Shown: positions 35,400 to 44,808, counted from the first letter of the stretch. The stretch is 64,000 nucleotides of DNA from Calothrix brevissima NIES-22 (GCF_002367995.1 NZ_AP018207.1:2525083-2589082), one strand, 5' to 3'. Numbers and translations are program-made. The notes: generated from the letters alone by a model not told the origin.

Positions 35400-35900
35400 T
35401 TATAACAAATGCCAAACTATACTACCAGCAACAAACATTCCTGCCAAGCCAGCAAAGGTTAGTTGCAAGCGCCGGAGAATGGGTTTGATTTCGTAGGTGG
35501 CGATTAAGCGATCGCGGTTTAATATTTCCTCGGGTTTGATCCAAGTTTGACCGTCATACCATCCAGACTCTTCATAAAATACTGCGCGGCTAGTTAGGCG
35601 ATCGCTTACGTAATACCAACCTAAGTACAAACGTACCAGAATCAGGATAACGCCAATACTTGCGCCTGCTGCACCGCAAAGAAGAAACTGGCCAATCTGC
35701 TTATGTGGTGGAAAACTAGCTGCGGCTACAGGGCCAGCTATAATCCAGGAAAAACTCCAAAGCATGAGCATTTTGGTGATATGTTGCCGCCAATTTAGGG
35801 CACAATCACTAAATAGCCAAGATGTTCTTAATTGTTCGTACTCATTGAGTGGTTGTTGTTCAGTCGGAACTGGGCAATTAGAAACCGAGGATCTTATCAT
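35400..35900 (-). CDS. CGLD27/Ycf36 family membrane protein
   Basis: The 166-aa protein matches the green-lineage-conserved CGLD27 (DUF1230, plastid Ycf36) family: [20 protein letters not shown] at the N-terminus, two hydrophobic helices ([18 protein letters not shown] and [20 protein letters not shown]), then [20 protein letters not shown] and another C-terminal helix. Function is unknown; in chloroplasts it is linked to photosynthetic membranes. It overlaps the rsfS stop by 4 bp (ATGA), so the two are coupled. Confidence 0.87.
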   Translation of the reverse strand: MIRSSVSNCPVPTEQQPLNEYEQLRTSWLFSDCALNWRQHITKMLMLWSFSWIIAGPVAAASFPPHKQIGQFLLCGAAGASIGVILILVRLYLGWYYVSDRLTSRAVFYEESGWYDGQTWIKPEEILNRDRLIATYEIKPILRRLQLTFAGLAGMFVAGSIVWHLL

Positions 35901-36355
35901 GTTGGCTTACCCCCACCGTCGTCGGCTGTTGGAAGTTCTAAACGTTCAGCATGAGACCAGAATGCTTCTAAATTATAAAACTCCCGCTCCTTCGGCATCA
36001 TGATGTGGACAATCACTTCGCCATAATCTTGCAATACCCAACTTCCTTCGGCTTTACCCGCAGTGCGCAAAGGATTTCGTTGCAAATCTGTTGCTACTTG
36101 TTCTTCTATAGCTTCAGCGATCGCTCTCACTTGGACGCGAGAATAGCCTGTCATCACCACAAAATAATCTGCTAAGTACGATACATCTCCTACTCTTAGC
36201 AATAAAATTTCCCCAGCTTTGCGGTCTGATGCAGCTTCGGCTATAGTTATCGCTAATTTCCTGGCTTCATCGGTTTCGGTTTGTAGGCTAGCGATCGCGC
36301 TTTTTTTCAAAGATACGGATTGTATAGGAAAATCTCCTTGGTAAAATTCAGACAT
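35897..36355 (-). CDS. rsfS: Ribosomal silencing factor RsfS
   Basis: Binds L14 and blocks subunit joining when nutrients are scarce. The 152-aa protein has the Iojap/DUF143 core: [40 protein letters not shown] and [10 protein letters not shown]. The N-terminal 30 residues are a cyanobacterial extension. It is cotranscribed with the CGLD27 gene. Confidence 0.93.
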   Translation of the reverse strand: MSEFYQGDFPIQSVSLKKSAIASLQTETDEARKLAITIAEAASDRKAGEILLLRVGDVSYLADYFVVMTGYSRVQVRAIAEAIEEQVATDLQRNPLRTAGKAEGSWVLQDYGEVIVHIMMPKEREFYNLEAFWSHAERLELPTADDGGGKPT

Positions 36356-36873
36356 TAACCCTCAGGTGCTTTATGCCTTTTGTTACATCTTTTTACAATT
36401 TTTCACAACCCATTAGCTTGTAGCTGTTTAAATTGTTTTTTTTGCATCCTAACAAAAAAAAGGTCTGTTTGGATTTTGAACTCAGTAAGCAACCCTGTTT
36501 TGCTGAGTTAGCTCAGGGAGTAGAAAGTATGATTTCAGCTAAATCTCTCGTGAGAATGAGAGACAGACTCAATATGGTTAGTTACTGAGCAATTTTATAC
36601 TGCAAGCAATTAGTCGCAAATTACATTTATACTTCAAAATGTATTATAATTATAGCTACATACTCTATACTATTCCTCTTCTCATAGGAAGAAAGCATAG
36701 AGAAATCATACTTACTACAGAGTATCTGACACAATCAATAAAAATTGAGGTTGTTAACAGTCCCAGATAAATAGTCAATTGACTATGGACTATTGACAAC
36801 CTCAATTTAATTATCACCATATCGTCAGCTTGATTGCTGATAGTTACTATCGCTACATACTGTTGTGGCAATT
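36356..36873. other. Intergenic region with long hairpin
   Basis: 518 bp between rsfS (start) and the glycosyltransferase end. It contains the inverted repeat at 36742-36808. A 68-codon open frame on the - strand (36665-36871) crosses this hairpin and has no recognisable protein features. Confidence 0.45.
36742..36808. terminator. Inverted repeat after the glycosyltransferase gene
   Basis: AAATTGAGGTTGT (36742-36754) and ACAACCTCAATTT (36796-36808) pair perfectly, with partial pairing of GTCAATTGAC-type sequence inside. On the - strand it lies 65 bp after the glycosyltransferase stop and could terminate it. Confidence 0.5.
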
Positions 36874-38145
36874 TTAAACTTCTTGATTCGAGATTGTTGT
36901 TGCATTAATTACTGGCTCATCTACCAGAAGAGATTCACATAATGACTCATAGTTATTTAAAGCTTGCTCAAATGCATATTGTTCCACAGCATATTGACGG
37001 CTTTTATAACCAAGATTTTTGACTTTTTTGGGATTTTGATACAAGTCTAAAATTGCATTTGCTAAAGCTTGAGGATTTTCTGGAGGTACAACAAAGCCAC
37101 CACCACTTTGCTTAATTGCTTTAGCAGCAGTACCATTTTCCGGTACAGAACCAATTAATGCTCGTCCACTAGCAAGTAATACTTGTATTTTTGACGGCAT
37201 ATTGAAAGATATCACATTTTTCTTTTGCACCACTAATCCCACATCCGCAGCAGCTAGCATTTGTGGTAATTTTTCTCTGGGTTCAAAGGGTATCAGTAAA
37301 ACGTTGTCTGCACCATAATTAAGACATTCCTGTTGTAGCCTACGTAACCCTTTCGCCTCCCCTGCGATCGCAAATACAATATCTGGGATATGGCGTAACA
37401 TCGCAGCAGCTTTCACCACTGTTTCTAAGCCTTGGGTAAGTGCAATATTTCCTGAATAGAGAACTACAAATTTATTTTGAAGATTGTGTGTGGCGCGAAA
37501 TTGATTATTTTCTTGAGGTAAAGGACGAATAAAATTCACATCTACCCAGTTAGGAATAGAGACAATTTTGTGAGATGGTACACCCTTTTTGAGCAAATTA
37601 TCGATGAAACCATCAGCAATCACGCTAATTTTTGTAGCGCTGTGATAAGCAAATTTTTCTAACTGTGTAAATAGCTCGATCAGTAATTTATTTTTCAGTA
37701 TTCCTAAGTGAATAGCCGCTTCTGGTAAAATATCTTGCAAATTTAAAATTAGAGGACAGTTATATAACAAAGCTAAAAGGGAAGCTGGCAAGCAAACAGG
37801 TAATGATGGCGATGTAGAAATAATTACATCAGGTCGCCAGCCCAACAGTGCAGGTACAAAACTGGTGACGACAAAACTAGCATCTAATAATATCCGATCG
37901 AGCAACTTAGGTTCTGGACGAACCCAAACATAACTGCGTTGAATTTCCACTCCATTTTTATATTCTGTATGAAACAACTTACCCTGGTAGTTAGAGTAGA
38001 TTTGACGTTCCGGGTAATTTGGCATAGCTGTAACAACACGCACCTGATGTCCTCGCTTTACCAGTCCCTCTGCTAGTTCCGTCATTAGCGGAGCAATACC
38101 AATAGGTTCTGGATAGTAGTTGTAAGAATAAATCAAAATCCGCAT
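36874..38145 (-). CDS. Glycosyltransferase family 4 (WcaI-like)
   Basis: The 423-aa protein begins MRILIYSYNYYPEPIGIAPL, the N-terminus of WcaI-type colanic-acid glycosyltransferases. It has PNWVDVNFIRPL, VLYSGNIALTQGLETVVKAA and the donor-binding part MPSKIQVLLASGRALIGS. It probably adds a sugar in exopolysaccharide or LPS synthesis. The ATG at 38145 is preferred over 38187 because it gives the family N-terminus. The STAS-sugar transferase at 45.8 kb could act in the same kind of pathway but is not linked by operon. Confidence 0.88.
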   Translation of the reverse strand: MRILIYSYNYYPEPIGIAPLMTELAEGLVKRGHQVRVVTAMPNYPERQIYSNYQGKLFHTEYKNGVEIQRSYVWVRPEPKLLDRILLDASFVVTSFVPALLGWRPDVIISTSPSLPVCLPASLLALLYNCPLILNLQDILPEAAIHLGILKNKLLIELFTQLEKFAYHSATKISVIADGFIDNLLKKGVPSHKIVSIPNWVDVNFIRPLPQENNQFRATHNLQNKFVVLYSGNIALTQGLETVVKAAAMLRHIPDIVFAIAGEAKGLRRLQQECLNYGADNVLLIPFEPREKLPQMLAAADVGLVVQKKNVISFNMPSKIQVLLASGRALIGSVPENGTAAKAIKQSGGGFVVPPENPQALANAILDLYQNPKKVKNLGYKSRQYAVEQYAFEQALNNYESLCESLLVDEPVINATTISNQEV

Positions 38146-38296
38146 AAAAAATAAGTCAGAGTTATCTGGTTTGGTATTGAAAAACAATATTTATTCCCAA
38201 GATTTTTTGAACTTCTGACACACCCTAATTTATTCTCCCTTTAGTCTATTTTTCTGTCATTGATTTTTCTATGAAGATTAAGTAAAATTTGATATA

Positions 38297-38310
38297 CTTA
38301 CTTAAGTAAG
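38297..38310. promoter_or_regulatory. 14-bp palindrome upstream of the glycosyltransferase
   Basis: CTTACTTAAGTAAG is a perfect palindrome about 150 bp before the glycosyltransferase ATG and 130 bp beyond the ABC ATPase stop. It may be a regulator site; the regulator is unknown. Confidence 0.3.
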
Positions 38311-38441
38311 CAGTAAATCAACTGTAAATAATTACATCTATAAAGAGTAGTAATAGCTAGTAATATTACTTACGTATAATTCGGGTTTTTTATCTTGATG
38401 AGACGGCAAAATATTCAAGTTCTCAGATTAAATACTGAAAG

Positions 38442-39188
38442 TTAGAGAATTTGCGATAAAAACTTGCGAGTTCGCTCTTGTTGAGGCTGGTTGAAAAAGG
38501 AATCTGGTGTCCCTGATTCGATGAGAAAACCACTATCCATGAGGATTACCCTATCAGCAACTTCACGAGCAAATCCTACTTCATGGGTGACTACTACCAT
38601 TGTCATTCCTTCACTGGCTAGATTGCGCATTACATCCAAAACTTCCCTAACCATTTCCGGATCTAAAGCTGAGGTCGGTTCATCAAATAGCATGATTTTA
38701 GGCTGCATAGCTAAAGCACGAGCGATCGCTACCCGTTGTTGCTGTCCTCCAGATAACTGTCCGGGATATTTATGGGCTTGTTCTAAAATTCCCACTCTTT
38801 CTAGCAATTGCATAGCTAAATCTTGGGCTTTTGTCTTCGTCCAGCGACGCACCCAAATAGGAGCTAAGGTAATATTTTGCAGTACTGTTAAATGAGGAAA
38901 TAAATTAAATTGTTGAAATACCATTCCCACTTCTTTGCGAATTGCGTCAATATTGCGCAAATCATTGCTAAGGGTAATACCATCGATAATAATTTTGCCT
39001 TTTTGATATTCTTCTAAGGCATTAAATGTGCGGATAAAGGTAGATTTACCTGAACCAGAAGGGCCCATTAATACAACGACTTCGCCACGATTGATTGTTA
39101 AGCTCACACCTTGGAGTACATGAAATTTCCCATACCATTTATGAACATCTTCGGCAATAATGATGGGATTTGATGTTGATTCTGGCAT
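38442..39188 (-). CDS. Polar amino-acid ABC transporter, ATP-binding subunit
   Basis: The 248-aa protein has Walker [10 protein letters not shown], the Q-loop [15 protein letters not shown], signature [14 protein letters not shown], Walker [14 protein letters not shown] and the switch His [10 protein letters not shown]. It is closest to GlnQ/AapP/BztD-type ATPases. It is the last gene of the cluster with two permeases and a binding protein; a repeat-rich 275-bp gap with a MITE-like element separates it from them. In Anabaena N-II-type uptake the permeases use a distant ATPase, whereas here one is adjacent. Confidence 0.93.
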   Translation of the reverse strand: MPESTSNPIIIAEDVHKWYGKFHVLQGVSLTINRGEVVVLMGPSGSGKSTFIRTFNALEEYQKGKIIIDGITLSNDLRNIDAIRKEVGMVFQQFNLFPHLTVLQNITLAPIWVRRWTKTKAQDLAMQLLERVGILEQAHKYPGQLSGGQQQRVAIARALAMQPKIMLFDEPTSALDPEMVREVLDVMRNLASEGMTMVVVTHEVGFAREVADRVILMDSGFLIESGTPDSFFNQPQQERTRKFLSQIL

Positions 39189-39222
39189 AAAAATTCACCT
39201 TTAATAACTAATTACTATTTGA

Positions 39223-39268
39223 TATGTGAACTAAGGGGACAAGGAGGACAAGGGGGACAAGGGGGATA
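39223..39268. repeat. GGGGACAAG tandem repeats
   Basis: Four degenerate 9-bp copies follow the start of the ATPase gene on the upstream side. Similar arrays lie at 44617-44657 and, in the opposite orientation, 57115-57162. Confidence 0.75.
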
Positions 39269-39299
39269 AGTATTTATGAATTATTGAAGATTGCTATAT

Positions 39300-39438
39300 T
39301 AGACTTCTTGCATAAATATTTTGGCGTTGTTGATTAATCATTTGAAAGGCTCACGCATAGACGCGAAGCGGCTTCCCGCAGGGTAGGCGCAAAGGCGCAA
39401 AGAAGAACTCGAAAATTAGGACTTTTGCAAGAGGTCTA
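39300..39438. mobile_element. 139-bp MITE-like element
   Basis: TAGACTTCTTGCATAAAT at the left end pairs with GGACTTTTGCAAGAGGTCTA at the right end at about 16 of 20 positions. Inside is a dispersed segment AGCGGCTTCCCGCAGGGTAG and the CTTTGCG repeat in inverted orientation. No ORF. It splits the amino-acid transporter cluster. Confidence 0.65.
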
Positions 39439-39470
39439 TTGACCATTGACCATTGACCATTGACTATTGA
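39437..39470. repeat. TTGACCA heptamers
   Basis: Three TTGACCA copies and one TTGACTA run up to and into the permease stop region. The final residues of the permease are encoded just inside the array. Confidence 0.75.
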
Positions 39471-40615
39471 CTAATTTGCTTTTCTAACCGCCGAGATGCT
39501 AAAGACATGGAGTAACAAAATACCCAATAAATCAAGCCAATAAATAAATAAACTTCTGCATATCTGCCAATAAACTGCGGCTGTGCCAAAATTGAACGGG
39601 AAATTCCTGTTAGTTCTACTAATCCTACTAAAGATAAAAGTGAAGTATCTTTAAATAAGCCGATAAATTGACCAACAATTGCGGGAATTACAGCCCTTAA
39701 AGCTTGAGGTAGCACAATTAATATAATCGCTAACAGAGAATTTAATCCTAGTGCTTTCGCTGCTTCTACTTGTCCGCGCGATACAGCCTGAAGTCCGCCA
39801 CGCACGTTTTCTGCCATATAAGCCGCGCTAAATAAAACGAGTCCGGTAATTGCGCGTACTACTCGATCTAAACGTAAATCAACTGGTAAAAATAATGGCA
39901 GCATTACCTGAGCGAGAAACAAAATGCCAATTAGAGGTAGTCCTCGTATTATTTCAATATAGAGTAGAGAAAACCAACGGATGATTGGTAAACTACTCGT
40001 GCGTCCTAAAGCTAATAACACTCCAATTGGGAAGGAAAGAACAATACTCACTGCTGCCATTAATAAGGTAAGTAGCAACCCATTCCACAAATTTGTTGAT
40101 ACAGATTGCAAGCCTAATCCGCCACCAATTAACCAGAGAATTTCGCTAAAAGATAATAACCATATTAGGGAAATCCAAGATGATATTAATTTAGATAACT
40201 TTCTACCAATTCCAAAGCCGACCGCTAACAAAACAGCAATTAATAGCAACCAGAGGCGGGATGTGAAATCAGGAGTTACAACGATTAGAAAAACAGCAGC
40301 GATAGAAGTATAAATTGCAATTGTCCGCTTGTTTAAATGTTGTTTGCTCGAAAATACACCCCATGTTATTGCAGTTAAAGTGGACGCGATCGCCAAAACA
40401 ATCCACACTCGCCAATATAAGGATTGGGGAAATCTACCAACTAAGAATAAACGTAAGTTAACTTGAACTACTGCCCATTGTGCTTGGGTAGTTGTCCAAA
40501 TAATAATGCTTTTGGCTATCCAAATGAGGAATGCTATACAGATAACAGTCAGTAAGCTGTTGTACCAAGTATTAAAAAGATTTTTACGCAGCCATAATAG
40601 TTGAGGATTTGTCAT
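39464..40615 (-). CDS. Polar amino-acid ABC transporter permease (AapM/NatH-like)
   Basis: The 383-aa permease has about eight hydrophobic helices. The EAA cytoplasmic loop is EAAKALGLNSLLAIILIVLP, preceded by GIGRKLSKL and the C-terminal HisM/GlnP-type domain. The long N-terminal part with extra helices is typical of the AapQM/BztBC branch that imports acidic and neutral amino acids. It pairs with the permease upstream. The - strand gene ends in TTGACCA repeats. Confidence 0.9.
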   Translation of the reverse strand: MTNPQLLWLRKNLFNTWYNSLLTVICIAFLIWIAKSIIIWTTTQAQWAVVQVNLRLFLVGRFPQSLYWRVWIVLAIASTLTAITWGVFSSKQHLNKRTIAIYTSIAAVFLIVVTPDFTSRLWLLLIAVLLAVGFGIGRKLSKLISSWISLIWLLSFSEILWLIGGGLGLQSVSTNLWNGLLLTLLMAAVSIVLSFPIGVLLALGRTSSLPIIRWFSLLYIEIIRGLPLIGILFLAQVMLPLFLPVDLRLDRVVRAITGLVLFSAAYMAENVRGGLQAVSRGQVEAAKALGLNSLLAIILIVLPQALRAVIPAIVGQFIGLFKDTSLLSLVGLVELTGISRSILAQPQFIGRYAEVYLFIGLIYWVFCYSMSLASRRLEKQISQ

Positions 40616-40676
40616 TTGTCATTTGTCATTTGTCATTGGTCATTGGTCATTGGTCATTTGTCAGTTGACTCTCTCA
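40616..40676. repeat. GTCATTT/GTCATTG heptamers between permeases
   Basis: About eight tandem heptamers (TTGTCAT, then TTGGTCA variants) fill the gap between the two permease genes. The unit sequence changes gradually along the array. Confidence 0.85.
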
Positions 40677-40681
40677 ATTCT

Positions 40682-41605
40682 TTATCTTTCTTGAATTTGT
40701 ACTATGCGGTTGAATAAATTCATGACTATGGAAATGGTCAAACTCAGGGTGAGGTAGGTAAGCATAATTAGTAACATGACTTCTACTGCGCGCCCGGTTT
40801 GATTAAAGGTGGTGGAGGCGACAAAATAAATATCGGGGTAGCCAATGGCGATCGCTAAACTGGAATTTTTGGTCAAATTGAGATATTGACTCGTTAGCGG
40901 TGGGATGATTACCCGCAAAGCCTGGGGAAACACCACCAACCGCATGACTAACCCTGGTTTTAAACCAAGCGATCGCGCAGCTTCCCATTGTCCTTTAGGT
41001 ACTGATTGAATCCCAGCGCGGACAATTTCAGCAATAAATGCGCCTGTATAAAAAGTTAAACCTAGTAGTAAAGCAGAAAACTCTGGAGATAAAGTAAACC
41101 AAGGAAATTCTGCACCATTTTGGCTCAGGTAAATCAACCCCCACAGAGAGATTTTATTTTCAACTTTGGGGAAACCAAGAAATACCACAAAGTACCAAAA
41201 TAGTAATTGCAGCAGTAAGGGAGTATTGCGAAAAATTTCTACATAAACTAGGCTGATTTTTCTGACTAACCAATTATCAGAAAGTCGTGCAATTCCTGCA
41301 CTAACTCCAACAATTGTTGTCAGCACAATTCCGATAATTGCTATGCGCAATGAGTTAATTAATCCAACCCATAAGGCTTGACTATAGCTATCAGTTGGTT
41401 TGTAAGCAATTAAAGTTTCACCAATATCAAAAGATGCTTGTTGCTGGAGAAAATTAAAACCAAACTGAATACCGAGTTGCTGTAAATTGCGGTTGAGGTT
41501 ACTCCAGAGAATTGTGACTACAAATGCTGCTAAAAATACAGCGATTAATTGTCCTGCAATTCGCCAAAATCGGCGATCGCGCCATAATAATTTGAAATTA
41601 GTCAT
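40682..41605 (-). CDS. Polar amino-acid ABC transporter permease (AapQ/NatG-like)
   Basis: The 307-aa permease has an N-terminal helix, a periplasmic stretch, then the HisM/GlnP-type core with SAGIARLSDNWLVRKISLVY and the EAA loop EAARSLGLKPGLVMRLVVFP. It forms a heterodimer with the 39464 permease by family analogy. It is followed by heptamers and preceded by a dispersed palindrome (41616-41645) between it and the binding protein gene. Confidence 0.91.
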   Translation of the reverse strand: MTNFKLLWRDRRFWRIAGQLIAVFLAAFVVTILWSNLNRNLQQLGIQFGFNFLQQQASFDIGETLIAYKPTDSYSQALWVGLINSLRIAIIGIVLTTIVGVSAGIARLSDNWLVRKISLVYVEIFRNTPLLLQLLFWYFVVFLGFPKVENKISLWGLIYLSQNGAEFPWFTLSPEFSALLLGLTFYTGAFIAEIVRAGIQSVPKGQWEAARSLGLKPGLVMRLVVFPQALRVIIPPLTSQYLNLTKNSSLAIAIGYPDIYFVASTTFNQTGRAVEVMLLIMLTYLTLSLTISIVMNLFNRIVQIQER

Positions 41606-41615
41606 TGCTCAGAGA

Positions 41616-41645
41616 CAGAGACGCGATGAATCGCGTCTGTACAAT
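41616..41645. repeat. Dispersed palindrome, copy 2
   Basis: AGACGCGATGAATCGCGTCT (41619-41638), one base from a perfect palindrome, followed by GTACAA. It is the same repeat as at 35335-35364. Confidence 0.8.
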
Positions 41646-41678
41646 GGTTTCTTTATGTGCGTTTTTTTCATCCCTCGA

Positions 41679-42773
41679 TTAACGGAAGGGTGGAGAATAG
41701 AGTAATCCGTTTTTTGACCACAGTTGATTTTGACCGCGTGCTAGATTGAGTTTTGTTTTGGGGCCGAGATTGCGATCGTAAACTTCGCTATAGTTGCCAA
41801 CATGCTTGATGATTCTGGCTGCAAAGTCGTTGGTTAACCCCAGACTCTCACCGAGGTTTCCTTCTGTACCTAAAAACCGCTTGATATCTGGATCGCTACT
41901 AGTGGCAAATTGTGCGAGATTTTGAGAATTAATCCCTAATTCTTCAGCTTTAATTAGGGAATAAACTACCCATTTGACAGTATCCGCCCATTTTGTGTCT
42001 CCTTTGGCGACTGCTGGCGCTAATGGTTCGGATGAAATGACTTCATCAAGAATTACATTGTCTTCTGGTTTGGGTAGAAGCGATCGCCTCGCCACTAACG
42101 CAGAGCGATCGGCTGTAATTCCGTCGCAACGTCCTTGTGAATAGGTCGCAAAAGTAACGTTAACATCCTCAAATACTACGGGTTTATAAGTAATACCCCG
42201 TTTGCGCATTTGGTCGGCTAAATTCTGTTCAGTAGTCGTTCCAGTTTGCACGCAGATAGCCTTATCTTTTAGGTCAGCTAATGATTTTACACCGCTACTT
42301 TTGCGTACCATAATCGCTTGACCATCATAAAAAACCACAGGTGCAAATTCCAGACCGACAGAGGTTGTACGGCTTAATGTCCATGTGGTATTGCGGCTGA
42401 GAATATCTACTTCCCCAGTTTGTAAGGCTGTAAACCGTTCTTTGGCGCTGAGATTGCGAAATTCCACTGCATCCGGGTTGTCAAATAAAGCTGCGGCGAC
42501 AGCGCGACAAACATCAACGTCAATTCCGCTATATTTTCCATCAGTTCCCACAAAACTAAATCCTGGAACTTCACCACTCACACCACAAATTAGCTGATTC
42601 CGGTTTTTTACCGTATCCCAGCGATTTTTAACTGTTGGTGCTGCTTGCGGACTAGTGGTGCTATTTGCATTGTTATTTGCATTTTGGGATTCGCCACCAC
42701 AAGCACTAATGGCAAAGATAAGAGGTGCGATCGCTAAAATTAAAGCTGATTTACCCATAAAAGTTGTGGACAT
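41679..42773 (-). CDS. Polar amino-acid ABC transporter, periplasmic binding lipoprotein
   Basis: The 364-aa protein has a signal with lipobox (IFAISAC, Cys near residue 25), a low-complexity Asn/Ser linker, then the family 3 solute-binding fold: RDTVKNR-like start, GVSGEVPGFSFVGTDGKYSG, DVDVCRAVAAALF, SRNTTWTLSRTT, ICVQTGTTTEQNLADQMRKR. This matches AapJ/BztA/NatF binders for acidic and neutral amino acids. An ATG five codons later is an alternative start. First gene of the transporter operon. Confidence 0.92.
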   Translation of the reverse strand: MSTTFMGKSALILAIAPLIFAISACGGESQNANNNANSTTSPQAAPTVKNRWDTVKNRNQLICGVSGEVPGFSFVGTDGKYSGIDVDVCRAVAAALFDNPDAVEFRNLSAKERFTALQTGEVDILSRNTTWTLSRTTSVGLEFAPVVFYDGQAIMVRKSSGVKSLADLKDKAICVQTGTTTEQNLADQMRKRGITYKPVVFEDVNVTFATYSQGRCDGITADRSALVARRSLLPKPEDNVILDEVISSEPLAPAVAKGDTKWADTVKWVVYSLIKAEELGINSQNLAQFATSSDPDIKRFLGTEGNLGESLGLTNDFAARIIKHVGNYSEVYDRNLGPKTKLNLARGQNQLWSKNGLLYSPPFR

Positions 42774-43286
42774 TTACATGATAAAATGTGTTTACTACTA
42801 CAATTTTTCTGTAAAAACCAGTAGATGTTTGTAATATAAAACTTTTTGGTATCCTGTATTAAAAATTTAGCTAATACAAAAATATTGTTTGATAAAAAAT
42901 ATAAAATTTTCACCAATCAAAAGCAGTATTATGTTGCTTTTAATCTGAAAAAATAATTATTTAACTATAGTCGAAAATCTATAAAGTTGAACTTCTACTC
43001 AGCATTAACTAGCTAATATAAGACTCATGCACAGTCTATCAATTCCTGTGTAAACTCTCTAAATTCTTGGCGTACTTGGCATCTACCCTGCGGGAAGCCA
43101 CTTCGTGTCTAATGCGGTTCAATAAATTCAGTGTTTTTGGAATTCTTGCGTAAATCCTGTAATCAACAAAAGCTGAATTGCATAATTCTAGGAAAGCAGA
43201 AGTAGCTGTACTAACTTAGGCAGATGCCGCTAGCAGGTTAAACTAGGTTTGGTAACAGCTGCTCCAGCATTCCTTATGAGGCTATT
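42774..43286. other. Divergent region, amino-acid transporter / YbjN-like gene
   Basis: 513 bp without a gene. The left half is AT-rich and should hold the transporter promoter; I found no clear GTA-N8-TAC NtcA box. A degenerate element near 43020-43160 contains a dispersed segment TACCCTGCGGGAAGCCACTT (43085-43104) between weak terminal repeats. Confidence 0.45.
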
Positions 43287-43844
43287 ATGGGAGCTCATCT
43301 GAAACAGATTGCTAAATATTTAGACAACCTTGGTTGGGATTATCGTGTTGATGACGAAGAAGAGCGGATTATCACAGGTGTGGAAGCCGATCACCTAGAA
43401 GACTTCCTGATAGTTGTGCAATTGGATGAGGAAGGCAAATTTTTTCGGGTATTTGCACCTCAAGTGATCGCCGGAGTTCAAGAGCATCCTTATAAGGGAG
43501 CTATTCTACAAACCATGTTGGCGATTTCTTGGGAAACCAAAATGCTGCAATGGGAATATGACCCATCAGATGGCGAAATCCGTGCGATTATCGAGTTTCC
43601 CTTAGAAGACTCCATCCTCACAGAGAAACAATTTAACCGTTGTTTGAGCGGGTTAATTCAAATTGTTGATAGCATTGCCATGCCAAGGTTAAAAGAAGTC
43701 ATGGAAACAGGTCACGACCCTGGTAATATCGAACTGGGCGAAAGACTGTTACTGAGTATTCAAGAAGAGGCTCCGGGATTATTAGAAATCCTCGAAAAAG
43801 CAATGGAAGCCAGAAAAAAGCGCGGAAGTTTTCCTAACGAGTGA
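43287..43844 (+). CDS. YbjN-domain-like conserved protein
   Basis: The 185-aa acidic protein starts MGAHLKQIAKYLDNLGWDYR and resembles the YbjN / type III secretion chaperone-like fold (VEADHLEDFLIVVQLDEEG; LQWEYDPSDGEIRAIIEFPL). Cyanobacteria have such proteins of unknown role. ATG has GAGG upstream. It is followed by a hairpin and then the DUF3318 gene in the same direction, possibly one transcript. Confidence 0.75.
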   Translation: MGAHLKQIAKYLDNLGWDYRVDDEEERIITGVEADHLEDFLIVVQLDEEGKFFRVFAPQVIAGVQEHPYKGAILQTMLAISWETKMLQWEYDPSDGEIRAIIEFPLEDSILTEKQFNRCLSGLIQIVDSIAMPRLKEVMETGHDPGNIELGERLLLSIQEEAPGLLEILEKAMEARKKRGSFPNE

Positions 43845-43890
43845 GGCGGATTATCACTGAAATAGCTATACTCCAAAGTGATACCCTCAC
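43841..43890 (+). other. Hairpin between YbjN-like and DUF3318 genes
   Basis: GTGAGG pairs with CCTCAC and inside it TATCACT pairs with AGTGATA. It begins at the end of the first gene. No T-run; it may partly attenuate readthrough. Confidence 0.4.
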
Positions 43891-43921
43891 TATATACTGA
43901 ATTTTTCTAGGGCTGGATTTT

Positions 43922-44566
43922 ATGACATCCTATGCAACCTCCTCTGCCAAAGCAGAAATGAGTGAACTTCGGCGTTTAAAAGGCTTACTACCGCCAGAAT
44001 TGCAGAGCTGGGTCACCGTTGAAGGCACAACTGAGGTCAATCCACCCCTGATCCGTAGCGAAGAAATTGGTAAAGACCAAGTAGAAATTCAAATTGACTT
44101 GGTGAAATGGGACAGCCTAGCTATGGATCAGCGTAATCTGCTATTTTGGCACGAAGTCGCCCGCATTCAAAATGACACAATTCCCAAAGATGGTTGGGAA
44201 ATGGCAGCATTAGCTATTGGTTTAGGTGGTGCTGTTGGTGAGTTGTGGGTACAGGATGGATTGTTACTAGTTTTAGCATTAGCACTTTGCGGTGTTTCTG
44301 GTTGGCGTTTATACCAAAAAAATAATGGAGAAAAGCAACTAAAAGAATTAGTTGATGCTGATGAAAAAGCGATCGCACTAGCAACTCGCTTTGGTTACAG
44401 TCTCCCGAATGCTTATAAAAGTTTGGGTAGTGCTTTAAAAACTTTAATTGACACCACCGCTAGCAAGCGCCAGCGCTCAAAATATGAAGCAAGACTTTCT
44501 GCCCTCAAACGCAGTGCCAATAAAGCAAAATCTAAATCAAGACCTGTAGATGAAGGTGGATTTTAA
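43922..44566 (+). CDS. DUF3318 family protein
   Basis: The 214-aa protein is a cyanobacterial-lineage DUF3318 member: SELRRLKGLLPPELQSWV, then LLFWHEVARIQNDT, two adjacent hydrophobic helices (MAALAIGLGGAVGELW and LLLVLALALCGVSGW), and a Lys/Arg-rich helical tail. The pattern HEVAR recalls zinc-protease helices but lacks the rest of the site. Function unknown. Confidence 0.82.
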   Translation: MTSYATSSAKAEMSELRRLKGLLPPELQSWVTVEGTTEVNPPLIRSEEIGKDQVEIQIDLVKWDSLAMDQRNLLFWHEVARIQNDTIPKDGWEMAALAIGLGGAVGELWVQDGLLLVLALALCGVSGWRLYQKNNGEKQLKELVDADEKAIALATRFGYSLPNAYKSLGSALKTLIDTTASKRQRSKYEARLSALKRSANKAKSKSRPVDEGGF

Positions 44567-44616
44567 TCAATGTTTTTACCCGCTTCCTAGTTGCTTGTGT
44601 AACTAGGGAGCAGGGG

Positions 44617-44805
44617 AAGGAAGGGGACAAGGAAGACAGGGAGGACAAGGGGGACAAACAATTCAAAATTCAAAATTCAAAATTCAAAATTCAAAATTAA
44701 GAATTCAAAATTAAGAATTCTATTTGACTGTTGACTGTTGACTGTTGACTGTTGACTGTTGACCAATGCCCAATGCCCAATGCCCAATGCCCAATGCCCA
44801 ATGCC
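44617..44805. repeat. Composite repeat island: 9-mers, AATTCAAA, TGACTGT and ATGCCCA arrays
   Basis: Four distinct tandem arrays lie side by side: GGGGACAAG-like units, about five AATTCAAA-type units (44659-44720), five TGACTGT units (44726-44761), and six AATGCCC units (44764-44803) ending at the queE stop. All have 7-9 bp periods with no spacers. Confidence 0.88.
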
Positions 44806-44808
44806 CTG

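Noticed and set aside
36665-36871. 68-codon open frame on the - strand
   Set aside because: It spans a long inverted repeat and has no recognisable composition of a real protein.
42774-42900. NtcA site upstream of the amino-acid transporter
   Set aside because: I looked for GTA-N8-TAC with a suitable -10 box and found no convincing match.
44617-44805. Possible CRISPR array
   Set aside because: The units are 7-9 bp and directly abutting, with no unique spacers. They are short tandem repeats.
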